Program-made: the position numbers and the translations under genes | Shown: one piece after another, positions 10,920 through 21,500 of the stretch | How positions within the stretch are numbered: position 1 is the first letter of the stretch | How the letters are laid out: each line of letters opens with the position of its first letter | NCBI GenBank assembly: GCA_964035015.1 | Contig: OZ036005.1 | Span: forward strand, 14,115,968-14,179,967 | DNA from: Corallium rubrum | Taxonomy: Eukaryota > Cnidaria > Anthozoa > Scleralcyonacea > Coralliidae | DNA length: 64,000 nucleotides | Reading direction: 5' to 3' | The notes under the pieces: model-generated | What the model was told of the DNA's origin: nothing | Seen by the model: the letters and a program-made list of their open reading frames with translations, nothing else | Databases searched by the model: none

Positions 10920-11345
10920 TACTATATTCTCGTATTCTCATTGGTTGAGAGCCTACATATAATTATTCGTATTTCGGCGCAGACAAAATAAATCTCGTAT
11001 TTGTCATGTGGAAAATTTGGACGTGACAAATAAATGTCGTATTTGTCATGTCCATACGGTGCCCGCGTATTTTTTATTGTTGTGTGTTGATATTGTTATT
11101 TTTGTGGCTTATTTGTTAATAAAAAATATAAGTTTGAGTTTGACGTTTTTGTCTGTTTTGATTTTTATTCGCATGGCTGACGTTTGTTGCAGAATGAATA
11201 ATAAAAGAATTATTGAATTCGGCTTACGCAGGATATCAGAATTATTCAGACCTCGGTCAGCGTTATCTGCCTCAGCTTCGCTTCGGCAGATAACGCTGAC
11301 ATCGGTCTGAATAATTCTGGTATCCTGCTCAGCCTCATCCAATAA
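10920..11345. mobile_element. hairpin-ended MITE inside LINE-1
   Basis: A 0.4-kb AT-rich insertion interrupts the LINE endonuclease/RT linker: the coding phase resumes at about 11340 (KNKLYKKYLKTNKELLD). One end (11230-11330) is a long imperfect palindrome, GGATATCAGAATTATTCAGACC paired with its complement plus an inner GGCAGATAACGCTGAC arm. A relative at 44.92-45.41 kb has the same hairpin layout and the same CATCCAATAATT outer end. No coding capacity. The superfamily is unclear; the single-end hairpin recalls Helitron 3' ends, but no CTRR end is evident. Confidence 0.65.
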
Positions 11346-11800
11346 TTCTTTATTAGTTTTAAGATATTTTTTATATAATTTGTTTTTTAGATGTATAGAT
11401 TTTCTAATACCAGGTGTCATCCATGGCTTAGACTGTAATTTTAGTTCCCTCTTAGAAAGTTGTCGAATTGGGATATGTTTGTCTATTATCTCTGATATTT
11501 TCATGTAAAATAAATCAAATAATGTACTTGAATTGGGATTATTTGAGGAAAGAAGCATTTGCCAATCAACTGATTGAATTTCATTAATTAAACATGACTC
11601 ACTAAGTTTAGTGTAATCTCTTTTAAAAATTTTGACATTGGTTGATAGTGTAGAAAATTTATTAAGAATTAGAAAGTTTGGCAAATGATCTGTAAGGTCA
11701 TATATTATATTACCACTAATGGTAAAATGTTCAAGAGAGTTAAAGAATATGTTATCAATGAGAGTTGCAGAATGGTTATATGTTATCAATGAGAGTTGCA
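11346..11800 (-). pseudogene. LINE-1 endonuclease C-terminal fragment
   Basis: The minus-strand frame reads NHSATLIDNIFFNSLEHFTISGN, then DLTDHLPNFLILNKF, the C-terminal part of an APE-type endonuclease (the usual family pattern is LIDNI.. then SDH.P). It continues into the linker PWMTPGIRKSIHLKNKLYKKYLKT. The first part of the endonuclease with its catalytic residues is missing. The open frame continues into the inserted MITE after TNKELLDEA, which is an artefact of the insertion. Confidence 0.75.
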
Positions 11801-11805
11801 GAATG

Positions 11806-12750
11806 GTTCCACAAACGCAGCTTGGCAATCCTGGTTCTACAGAAAGTTAACGTTCGTTTCAGTAAGTGTGTGTAACGACCTTTCTATTTCTGCAAACTCG
11901 TGAATGTAACGTCGGTAATACGAAGTCAGTCCCAAGAAGCTTCGCACTTCTGTGACGTTCTCTGGAATAGGCCACTTCTGAACTACTTCTACCTTGCGTG
12001 GATCTGTTGCTATTCCCTGAGCCGACACTACGTGACCCAAGTAGTTTACCTGCCTCTGGAATAAGCGGCACTTACGTGGCTTCAGCTTCAGTCCTGTTGA
12101 CTCCAGTCTTAAAAAGATCTCTTCTGTTCGTTGTAAACTCTCTTGGAAACTTGTGGCGAACACAATGACATCGTCTAGATAGATGAGGCAGCTCTTCCAA
12201 TGAAGGCCACGAAGTACTGATTCCATGAGACGTTCAAATGTACTTGGAGCGTTACACAGCCCAAAAGGCATTACATTACATTCGTACAGTCCGTTGGGCG
12301 TGGTAAATGCAGTCTTGTGGCGGGTGAACGGATCCACGGCAACTTGCCAATAACCAGATGCGAGGTCGAGTGTTGAAAACCATTGTGATCCGGATAATGC
12401 GTCCAACGAGTCGTCAATTCGTGGTAGGGGATAAGCATCTTTCAAAGTGACTGCGTTCAACTGCCTGTAATCTACTTAAAACCGTTGCGTACCGTCGGTT
12501 TTCGTCACCAAAACGACAGGCGAAGCCCACGGACTTGACGATTCCGTTATGATGTCACGGTCCACAAGGTCCTGTACCTGAGCCTCGATCTCCTTTTGCT
12601 TCCAAGGGGATGTACGACGAGGTGCTTGACGGACTGGTGTAGCATTTCGCGTGTTGATCTTATGGTGTACGAGATTGGTGGTTCAAATATCTGCGTCTGA
12701 GAGAGAAAATACATGCTTGTAACGAAGGAGTAGCTGCGCTACTTGGACAC
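11806..12750 (-). pseudogene. gypsy-1 reverse transcriptase
   Basis: The minus-strand RT palm includes LKDAYPLPRIDD, FSTLDLASGYWQVAV (first catalytic Asp), GLYECNVMPFGLCNAPSTF and the active-site box LIYLDDVIVFA. The thumb follows (LGHVVSAQGIATDP, VRSFLGLTSYYRRYI). The open frame runs from 12460 to 11837; a TAA at about 12470 interrupts the same frame, with further RT sequence upstream (VLVTKTDGTQRF-like). The domain ends where the LINE begins. It makes cDNA from element RNA in intact relatives. Confidence 0.88.
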
Positions 12751-13039
12751 TCTCAACCTCTGTCAGATTTTCTGATGAGCGCTTCCAGAGATCTTTAAGA
12801 GGATCTGGTAGAGCATCCTTTGCGGTTTATTTTGACTGGATCTCGTCGTTGGGAACGTCTTCTTTGGGGAGATTCGTTGGTGCCACCGGAGTTTTTACTG
12901 ACGATACATCATTGACTGACCGCGCCAAGGCAACAACTGTATCTGGATCAATAATATGCGGCTCGTCGGAGGTGTTCAGGACACGAACTGGTACTTCTTA
13001 GTTGTCATATATGTCGAGCAACGTACTACCAACCAACAA

Positions 13040-13526
13040 CCCTTTACTTCGTAGATGAGGGATCATCCTTGGTGTAATTTAACAGAGGAAGACTTCCAAC
13101 GACGTTTATTTACGCGTACAGGAATGACCACTTCGGAATGTGGGGCCACAGTAAACGAACGACGAGTGAGGCACCGGAATGTCAAAGCGTGCGGATGAAA
13201 ATCATAACAATCTAATACTTCATCGTTTAGATGTAGGCGGCGTTGTACCACGTAAATCGACGCATTTGAGCTTGCAGACATGACAGGAAGTCCATCCCTA
13301 GTCTTCCTTTGTGCTCAAGATCAGCAACGACTAAATTCAAGCGATATTCCTGGACTCCCGGACGTAAAGGAACTTCTCCCACACCATATGTCCTCGTTTT
13401 CCGTCCGTCAGCGAGAAACATTGGAGTGTCGTTATTTTGCAATGTAAATTTTTCTTCCTCTGATAAGGTGTCGTACGCCTGGCGCGATAAGATAGTTCTT
13501 ACTGCTCCTGTGTCGATCAGCCACAT
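13040..13526 (-). pseudogene. gypsy-1 aspartic protease and linker
   Basis: The frame 13526-13227 begins MWLIDTGAVRTILSRQAYD, the retropepsin active-site loop with the catalytic DTGA motif, and includes LVVADLEHKGRLGMDFL, matching the second conserved region (usually ILGxDFL). A frame change near 13260 leads to the linker YVVQRRLHLNDEVL ... HSEVVIPVRV (13281-13063), which in gypsy elements lies between protease and RT. Between about 12750 and 13040 the linker is too broken to follow. Confidence 0.8.
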
Positions 13527-13599
13527 AAAACGGTGTTCTCCAACAAAACCCGGACATATAGTCCATTGCGAATTTTTGAAGTTGTTGGATTACTTATTT

Positions 13600-13870
13600 C
13601 GTCCACTGATTCTCGTTTCCCAAATTGAATTGTGGATTTTCATCTTGCTGGCATTGCCACTGGTAATGTCCTTTGTTTCTGCATCTATAACAAATTGTGT
13701 CTTTAGTGGCAGGTCTAGCTGAATGTGGGCGACGAGTATTATTGTATCCATGCAACTGGCGCTCGACGAGGTTGTTGCTGTTGTGACCTTTGGTTTTGGT
13801 TGATCATTCGCATCATTTCTTGCTGTCGTTTTTCCATGTCTTCCAACTTCCTAGTCAGCTCTTTAATGCG
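13600..13870 (-). pseudogene. gypsy-1 gag C-terminus with CCHC zinc knuckle
   Basis: Minus-strand reading gives RIKELTRKLEDMEKRQQEMM, a helical Q-rich stretch, and then ICYRCRNKGHYQWQCQ, a CX2CX4HX4C zinc knuckle that binds element RNA during packaging. The helical part is fused in frame to the end of the LINE-2 ORF, which creates a chimeric open frame. The protease follows about 75 bp downstream on the minus strand. Confidence 0.75.
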
Positions 13871-13879
13871 ATGAAGGTT

Positions 13880-15335
13880 ATTTTTTTGTCTTATATTGTG
13901 ATAATGAACTTCATTGTTTGAAGTAAAAAGTGAGGAGATAGATTGAGGCAAGAGATTGTTGGTATGCTGGAAGACAAAGCAACTAACTTGATAATTAAAT
14001 ATATCATATATATTTAAAATATTTAGATATTTAAATAAGGGTAAAGAATGAGCAAGAAATGAGGAGTTTGTGACAATACGAACAGCTTTCTTCTGGCAAA
14101 GAAATAAAGAATTTAAATGGGTTTTGTAGGTAGATGCCCAAATAATGGTGCAGTATTGAAGATAATAAGGTAATACAAAAGAATTATAGAGCAGTCGGAG
14201 AGTCTTTGTCTCAAGGAATTGCCTTGATTTTGATAAAATACCTATCATTTTAGATATTTTAGTTTTAATAGCATAGATATGGGGAGTCCATAATAAATTC
14301 TCGTGAATAATTATCCCCAAGAATTTATTTTGCTGGACTCTTTCAATATTACTACCATCAATAGTAATATTAATGTTATTGAAATCAGGCTTTTTACGTT
14401 TAGGGTGAAAAAGAATATATTTAGTCTTGTCAGGATGTATAGTTAATTTGTTTGCATAACACCATTCAATAACTTTTTTAAATTCAGTGTTTATTGTATG
14501 AAATATTGACACAATATTTTTACCATTAAGAAATATGTTCGTATCATCAGCAAACAGTACAAAAGATAACAAAGATGACGAGTGCGATATATCATTAACA
14601 TACAAGAGAAAAAGAAGTGGGCCAAGGATAGAACCTTGAGGGACACCACATTTAATGGTTTTGAGAGTAGAACAAATATCGTTGAACTGGACACATTGTA
14701 GTCTATTTTCAAGATAATTTTTAATCCAGGAATGAGCAATTCCACGAAATCCGTAATAATATAATTTATCTAATAGTATTGAGTGATCAACAGTATCAAA
14801 AGCCTTTCTAAAGTCTATGAATAGCCCAATGGTATAATTGTTACTTTCAAAGGCTTGAGAAATACTATCGACTAAATCTATAATGTCCATGGAGGTGGAA
14901 TGGTTTTTTCGAAAACCATATTGATGATCAGATAAAATACTGTTTCTATTGATAAAGCTAAGAAATCTGTTATAAAGTAGTTTTTCAAGAATTTTAGAGA
15001 AACAAGGCAAGATAGAGATTGGCCTGTAGTTGGCAAACTTGTGACAGTCATCAGCTTTGAATACTGGAATTAATTAGCTATTTTTAGTTGGTCAGGAACA
15101 ATACCAGTAGAAATTGAGGCATTAAAAATAATTGAGAGAGGTAAGGCTAGAATGCTAATACAGGACTTTATAATTGAAATGTTTATGCCATCAACTCCTT
15201 CACTTCTACTATTTTTTAATGAATTTACAACTAAAGTTATTTCAGATGGGGTTGTAGGAAATAGTGATGTAGTATCATCATAACAGGCAGTAAGATATTG
15301 TCTATGGTAGGCGAGGTCAAATATTGATATTGTCT
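13880..15335 (-). pseudogene. LINE-2 reverse transcriptase inserted in gypsy-1 gag
   Basis: A large open piece (about 15010-13880 of a longer frame) shows the classical LINE RT: SDHQYGFRKNHSTSMDI, LFIDFRKAFDTVDHSILL (catalytic Asp), GVPQGSILGPLLFLLYVND, FVLFADDTNIFL, NKFLGIIIHENLLW. An upstream piece (15351-15070) carries TPSEITLVVNSLKNSRSEGVDGI. A short gap with a frame change separates them. The RT boxes are intact. Unusually, both the 5' region and the 3' end (tail and UTR) are missing: the C-terminus passes directly into gypsy gag at about 13880. It belongs to the CR1/L2/Jockey group and differs clearly from LINE-1. Confidence 0.85.
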
Positions 15336-16346
15336 TGGTAGGCCAGGTCAAACAGTGTCCGTATATCGGTGACTAACGCTTGTACAGTTTCCTTGGGTTG
15401 TTGTCGACGATTATGGAGTTTGGCCTGGTGTAGCTGGAGTTGTTTCGCTACACCAAATCTTGACTCAAGCCTCTCAACGACTTTCTTGTATACTGGCGAC
15501 ATTGGAAATCAGACAAACCACTCAGCACCTTTTGAGCCTCGCCTTTAAGGCTGGCTGCCAAGAAAACCTCACGTTCTTCTTCATCCCTTCCATTTACTAC
15601 AGCGCAGCGCTCGAAATGTCTTAAATAATCTCGAAGCGATTCTGTTCCACTATAATCCTGCGGTGGTTTCACCGGTTTCTGATACCGTCGGCTATCACAT
15701 GTATCTTTTGACTTGGTTGACTCTTGTGGTGAATCCACTAATTTACTCGCATTCAAGCTACTTGTCATCTTAGGTGTCTGTAACGTGGTTAACTGGGCAC
15801 TAAGCTGCAGAATTTGCTGTTGCAGGGATTCATTCTCTTCTTGTTGTCTTATCAACATAGTTTTTAGCTTGGTTGCATCTTGGTCACCCCTTTGCACCAC
15901 TTCCCGTGACCGGACAACAGTCTGATCTTGACTAACTGAACTCAGTGTGCTAATTCCCTTATTTTTCTGTATTTTCTCGTTGGGCATTTCCCCGCCTGTT
16001 TCAAGCATACAATGTTGAGCAACCGGGTTGGTCGCTCTGCATCCCTGGGTACTAGAGGCTGTTACACCACGCGCTCGATCAAGTAAATTTCCATTGTCAA
16101 CAAGTAAAGGCGAACTTTCTATTTCTAAAGATGCAGGGTCGCACAAACACGGGTCAACATTTTCGCCCGGGCAAGTTAATGCAAGTTAAATTCTTCATAC
16201 CTGTTGTTCTTTTCGCTTTCTTTTATATTGGATGGTGTGTTGTAAAAATCTCTTTTGAATTCGATATCGCCATTCAGGTGTTCGTAATCTTCGGTTAACA
16301 AATCTGCTCCAAATAAATCATCCGTTTCACTAAACTGTCTGGCCAT
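15336..16346 (-). pseudogene. gypsy-1 gag
   Basis: Gag would form the particle shell. The likely start is ATG at 16346 (MARQFSETDDLFGADLL), just after the primer-binding region. This short frame ends after about 56 residues, and a second frame (16146-15448) continues with a coiled coil (LIRQQEENESLQQQILQLSAQ) and the capsid-like core PQDYSGTESLRDYLRHFERC ... FLAASLKGEAQKVLSGL. A third frame (15502-15336) reads YKKVVERLESRFG and KETVQALVTDIRTLFDLAY. Two frame breaks and the LINE-2 insertion make it non-functional. Confidence 0.75.
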
Positions 16347-16384
16347 GTTCGGTGGGTATTAGGAGTGTAAAATGCGATCCCACC

Positions 16385-16640
16385 GCTGCCACCAATGTAA
16401 TATTCTAAGCCAAAAGACTGGTTTGTTTTATCTAGTTTTCGTACGCGAGTTCAACAATCTACAATACAATACACACACTCGAACTCGAGCCCGCAGGCCT
16501 ACAGCGTTGCAACGTCACAGTATACTGAAATGTACACGCAAAGTATACTGAAATTTACACGCTAAGTATACTGAAATTGGCACGCTAAGCATACTGAAAT
16601 TCACACTGAAATAAATTTTCAGTACTAACTGTGTGCATTT
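16385..16640 (-). repeat. gypsy-1 5' LTR edge, primer-binding-like site and 22-bp repeats
   Basis: On the minus strand the sequence ending AATATTACA (complement begins TGTAATATTC at about 16401) is followed by TTGGTGGCAGCGGTGGGAT, placed like a tRNA primer-binding site. It agrees only partly with the initiator-Met type TGGTAGCAGAGGATGG. Within the presumed LTR, 16518-16605 holds four copies of a roughly 22-bp unit with core GTATACTGAAAT. The outer LTR edge is not clear and no partner LTR is present. Confidence 0.5.
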
Positions 16641-16829
16641 CAACATTATATTTCACGATTCAACACACGTTGCGCGCATTTCACCTTGTGCGATGCATGG
16701 TTTGCGTACTGATTTCAACACATGTTGTAAGCTTTTCAGTACAGATTACAACATAAGTATGAATTTTGCAACACATGACGCTTCACAGACATCTTGACCA
16801 AGGGCCTAATATGTCAACAGTACATTTGC

Positions 16830-16890
16830 AGGGGCGGATCCAGACTGTTGCAACTGTTTCAAATGCAACAGTCAGATTTTCCAATTAATA
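16830..16890 (+). mobile_element. hAT-like terminal sequence, one end
   Basis: CAGGGGCGGATCCAGA followed by a CAACAGTCAGATTTTCC block matches the left end of the hAT-like element at 45587 (CAGGGGCGGATCTAGA ... GGTCAGATTTTCC). Only one end is visible here; no matching GGATCCGCCCCTG end was found nearby. Confidence 0.5.
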
Positions 16891-17465
16891 ATAATAAAAT
16901 ATTAGTTTCTTTAATGTCTTAATTAGATCAAATTTCAACTGACATCTATTTTCAGAACACATTGATTTTTAATATCTTCGGAAGAATTCAAGGTACATAG
17001 AAGTTCGTTTGCTTTGGATGTGAGCGCAAACAATTCATGCTTGCTCACCGCGACTGTATGCAGTAACCCGTAAAAATTCCGGCGCCTCAGCCTCCTTGCG
17101 GCAGCGCGCGCCTGATTAATGTCCTCTTTTCAGCAATCACTGAGTCAGATCACCATGAAAGTGCATCAGTTCTAAGTTTTCGCAACAGTTGTGGCGTATA
17201 CAGACTACAAAATGGGCTATATTTAGCATTATTGAAACAGTTGGGCCAATTAACTGGGGGCCTAACCAATCAGAACACAGGTTTATGAAACAGTTAGCAA
17301 CAGATTACGTAACGCGTCTCAGTAGAAATTACCCCTTGAGTGATTAGTCTGAAATTAATAATGTGAAACAATTTCAGATGAAATTATAATGATTCATATA
17401 AAAGTTACAGAAACTAAAAAGTCAAGGAAGAGTTAGAATTTTTTGTGTCATTGAACATTTAACAG
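16891..17465. other. no gene recognised
   Basis: AT-rich sequence, possibly the interior of the hAT-like remnant. I see no ORF, RNA gene or tandem structure. Confidence 0.4.
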
Positions 17466-17732
17466 GTACATATCGTCGCATTGATGACGATCAGCTTGAC
17501 TACTTTGTAAGAGAAGCTCAACAGGAAAATCCAAACATTGGTCTCAGGTTAACAAGGGGATTTCTCAAAAGTAGAGGACATCTGGTACAACTAGAGAGAA
17601 TAAGGGGATCACTGCTAAGGACTGACCCAGTGGGGCTACTGCAGCATGGTCACAAGCTGTGAGAAGACGTAAATATAATGTGCCTGGACCTTTAAGTTTG
17701 TGGCATATAGATGGCAATCACAAGCTTATAAG
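17466..17732 (+). CDS. integrase-core-like exon fragment
   Basis: The plus-strand reading is RRIDDDQLDYFVREAQQENP, RLTRGFLKSRGHLVQLERIR, and then, after a frame break near 17630, AWSQAVRRRKYNVPGPLSLW and HIDGNHKLIR. This matches the helix-turn-helix and first strand of a multicopy animal integrase-core family (rve superfamily) whose hallmark is the LWHIDGNHKLIRW region; the first catalytic Asp lies in HIDGNH. Sequence similarity stops at KLIR, exactly where AAG|GTAATA offers a splice donor at about 17733, so this may be one exon. The rest of the catalytic core is not seen downstream. The frame break suggests a pseudogene or remnant. Confidence 0.55.
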
Positions 17733-17825
17733 GTAATATGCAATGCTCTATTTAACTCATTACTGCTGGTTGCTGAAGGTTCTACAGGTACCTTTGAAGT
17801 GTAAACTCATAGCGCGTCAGCCAGA

Positions 17826-18265
17826 ATGAAATTATTGCATTAGAATGAAATTATTGCAATTAAAGCTGAATGATGATAAAACCGAGATAATATTGATAGG
17901 CACATGGAACAATTGAGAAAAGTGAACATTACGCAACTGAATATCGTTGAAGTAGTAGTACCCGTTACAAGCTCGGCTGTTCGTAGCCTTGGATATTGGC
18001 TTGATTCAAATCTTAATATGATTACACAGATTAATAAAATTTGCCAATCAGTCCTATATCACCTGTATAATATTAGACAAATACGGAAGTTTTTGACACA
18101 AGATAGTACCAAATTGCTTGTTCAGGCTGTAACAATGTCGCGTATTGACTATTGTAATGGGCTCTTATTTGGTCTACCAGCTGTGCGTCTCTCTAAGTTA
18201 CAACGTGTTCAATATCTCACATCATTATGCAAATGGCATATTCCAGATGCAAAAAAGTGAACAAG
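17826..18265 (+). pseudogene. LINE RT C-terminal fragment
   Basis: Plus-strand reading KLNDDKTEIILIGT, then RSLGYWLDSNLNMITQINKIC, FLTQDSTKLLVQAVTMSRIDYCN and GLPAVRLSKLQRVQ is the RT thumb/C-terminal region typical of CR1/Jockey-group LINEs (the NxDKTE box after the active site, then LGxxxD). The RT core is absent upstream and the tail is broken after position 18260, with the rest scattered in other frames to about 18450. Confidence 0.7.
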
Positions 18266-18439
18266 CTTGCATCATTAACACATTTGCTCAGAGTTGTTCC
18301 ATCCCGTATCTAGCTGATTTCAAGATAGCTGTGAGATTTTTACATTTAAACATGTTAATACCACATGTTTCAGTAGCCTCTTGCCATCTTTACGAAGAAG
18401 TGGACATTAATTTATTCCTGCCTAAGCTAGCCACTTTAA

Positions 18440-18503
18440 TCCTGTCTTGTCTAGGTCTTACTCTGTCTAACACCAGATGACTAGTACTTTACTCATCAAA
18501 GAG
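18440..18503 (+). repeat. satellite unit, left of MULE insertion
   Basis: The sequence TTACTCTGTCTAACACCAGAT and following is the left part of a unit seen again at 22061-22120 and three to four times at 23052-23480. It is cut by the insertion at 18504 and continues after 22060 from the duplicated ATCAAAGAG. Confidence 0.65.
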
Positions 18504-21500
18504 GGCTAGTACTATTTCATGATACAGCGATACAACGATACAGGAACCTGGAACCGGAACCGAATGTTAATTTATCCTAATTTATGCTAATTATTCAAAT
18601 TACGCGTTATAAAGGTACAAACTATTTCTCTTTTCCGGGGGGAGTAGTTATATACTCCATGAGATACAAACTATTTCTCTTTTGGGGGGGGGGGGGGGTA
18701 GTTGTTCTGAAGAAATACAATATATTGTTTGAGTAATAATAATAAGGATATTAACAACAGTTTGAGCAGTTTGAGACCTGAAAAAGACTTTTATTAACGC
18801 CAGACGATTTTACTCTCCACGGGAAAGCTCCAGGCTTTATTAAAGGTTAAGGGTAATCGCACGCAACGCCAAATTTTGACGCGTATAACTCTTTAAAAGT
18901 CCGAGACCTTTCTCTGTGGTGAATAAAATCGCATGCATGACGTTAGCCAGTATAAAATACTTAAAAGGCCCACTATATATAAAGGGATAACGCGCCTTTG
19001 TCGCAGGTTTGAGAGCAAGTGCACTATGGCCAAGTGAAATATATTTCAGCATGTAGCGCTTTTACGAGTATTATAATCATGCTGGTAATAGGATTTCCTA
19101 TCGATCGCAATCTCGACGTCTTACCGTGATTCACCTGACGGAAAATGCCATTGAATGAAGCAAAGAACGACACTCCGCAAATGCTAAGCATATGCATATG
19201 CATATGAATACAACACTTGTTCCTGTGTAAGGACAACAAAACCTGTCACTGTATACGAAGAAACATGAATAGACACTGCCGCGCTGCTTCAAGACTGAGA
19301 GATTACTGCTAATATATTCAAGAAATACAAAGATTGCAAAAAATATATATAAAAAGTACAAAATATCTAGTAATAATAGTTACTAATGTTAATGATATAA
19401 ATAAAGAAATTGATACCTATAGTGCCTATCATATTTTTAATTAAGTAATAGAAGTAATAATTAAGTATATCAAAATACTCGAACAACACAGAATAGGGGA
19501 GTTCAAGGTTTTTTTCGCCATATTGCAAGGGGTGCAAAACCATTGGGGCGAGCGCGCGGCCATGCCTATTTATCCTTGTTAAAATCATGGCGAAACTCGT
19601 GAAGCAAGAAGGATATCGCTTCGGTTTTTGTCAAATTCGTCTTTAATCGTCGTTTGGATAGCTTTTATGTGGTCTGGTATGTTCGTTCTTTGATTTTAGA
19701 CCATTGACGATTTCAGCAACGCAATGTAAAACTTTATCTCCATTCTCCAACTCTCTTGTAAATCAATCGAACTTCAAGCGTATAGTAACATAAGTAACCA
19801 GAGTTCATCTTCGTCATCTGAAGTCTGAAATATCCTCTTTCTCGTTATCAAACGAAGTGTATTTAAATGTATATCTCCTCGCAGGAAAGGGATACGTTTT
19901 GGGTTACGCGTGTTTACTTCTATATATACACGTTCTTAACTGGCATATACAGGGCAAAATATAGTTAAATACAGTTTAAGTCTAACTATTAAGTATAAAG
20001 ATAGAATCGTACATAATGATTGTATTTTTGTCGAATTAAACGTGTAATTATTTTGAAGAACGAAGCAATTTTATTTGGGAAATTTGACACCATTGGCATT
20101 GAAGGCTGATGTACGGATATTCTAGACAAATGTTAGTTTGCTTACGCCAAGTTTCTGCCGAAATCTGATGATTTGGCCGCTTATTAAGGACCAAAATTTT
20201 AAGATAATACCTCTTCACCCAACATAGATTGCGTTTGTTGTTATCGCAGTATCCCGCTACACAGCGAGGCGTTTTGTCTCTGCTATAAAAATAGACAAAC
20301 AGCCGCGTCCCGTATCTGCCACAGTGGCGCAGCCACCCCGCAGTTGAGGAAACTTTCGTATTATAGCGTTTCTACGCGTTGGTTATCAGCGATGATGGTC
20401 TAAAATCAAAGAACGAACATACCAGACCACAGAAAAGCTATCCAAACGACGATTAAAGACGAATTCGACAAAACCCGAAGCGAAATCCTTCTTGCTTCGC
20501 GAGTTTCGCCATGATTTTAACAAGGATAAATAGGCATGGCCGCGCGCTCGCCCCAATGGTTTTGCAATATGGTGAAAAAAACCTTGAACTCCCCTATTGT
20601 TAAAGCAGGCACGAGAAGTGCGAAAAAATAACGTAAAATATAAAATTACATATCTACAAATTGCAAAATTACATTTATACGGGCTGAGGCGAGTCATCCA
20701 CTTCAAAAGGGAGGGCGAGTGGGACTTTAGCCTCCTCAGTATTTCTGAGGAGGCTAAAGCCCCAGTATTATTTCCTCAGTACTCCTCAAGTTAATAGCTT
20801 AATTAAATATTTATACTTGGAAACTTTCTTGCTCACCTTTTAACTCCAGAAACAACATCTGCGTGATCGAGATGATGACATTGTAAAAACTCCAGAAAAC
20901 AGAAATTCAAAAACCACAGTGTTAGTAATAGTAGCTACAAAACTACCGAAACAGCAACTGAAAGAATGACAATAAGTCGTCTGTCCTCTGGCTTAGCTAT
21001 TTCCTTATTACGTTCAGGTCATTCTCTGCTGAAAGATTAATACCTTGTTGGGCATGCGAAAGTGTGCGAGTGTATGTGTTGCAGTAAAATTCTAAAGATA
21101 AAAAAATTCTTGTTGGCGTACATTGACAGTTGACTAAAACGTGTTACGTGTACAACTTCTCGGTACAAAACTGCAGAAAAAAACAACAGAAAAGGAACAA
21201 GTGTTAATTAATATAGATATGTTCGATAGTATTCTATAGCTTGTTATTCGCAGAGTGTCGTTCTTCGTGCTTCATTCAATGGCATTTCCCGTCAGGTGAA
21301 TCACGGTAAGACGTCGAGACTGCGATCGATAGGAAATCCTATTACCGGCATGATTATAATACTCGTAAAAGCGCTACATGCTGAAATATATTTCACTTGG
21401 CCATAGTGCACTTGCTCTCAAACCTGCGACAAAGGCGCGTTATCCCTTTATATATAGTGGGCCTTTTAAGTATTTTATACTGGCTAACGTCATGCATGCG

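Larger units (their letters stand above)
8769..11805 (-). mobile_element. CR1/L2-like LINE inserted in gypsy-1
   Basis: A non-LTR retrotransposon lies in the same orientation as its host element. Its 3' end is an A/T-rich tail around 8775-8820, including a 10-nt A run on the plus strand. It is 5' truncated and begins in the endonuclease domain next to the gypsy RT end. Reading frames are interrupted, and a hairpin-ended MITE is inserted at 10920-11345. The 5' end contains a short direct duplication (AACCATTCTGCAACTCTCA-type, around 11762-11810 on the minus strand). Its position between two halves of one gypsy gene proves that the LINE is younger than the gypsy copy. Confidence 0.85.
6640..16420 (-). 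mobile_element. Ty3/gypsy retrotransposon 1, interrupted by two LINEs
   Basis: The minus strand reads, from 16.4 kb downwards: LTR edge and primer-binding-like site, gag, CCHC knuckle, protease, RT, RNase H and integrase. A CR1/L2-like LINE sits between RT and RNase H (about 8770-11805), and a second LINE fragment sits in gag (about 13880-15335). The 3' LTR is missing, because the PLE pair begins close to the end of the integrase reading. The element has frameshifts and stops in most domains. Its order (PR-RT-RH-IN) defines it as Ty3/gypsy rather than copia. Confidence 0.85.
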
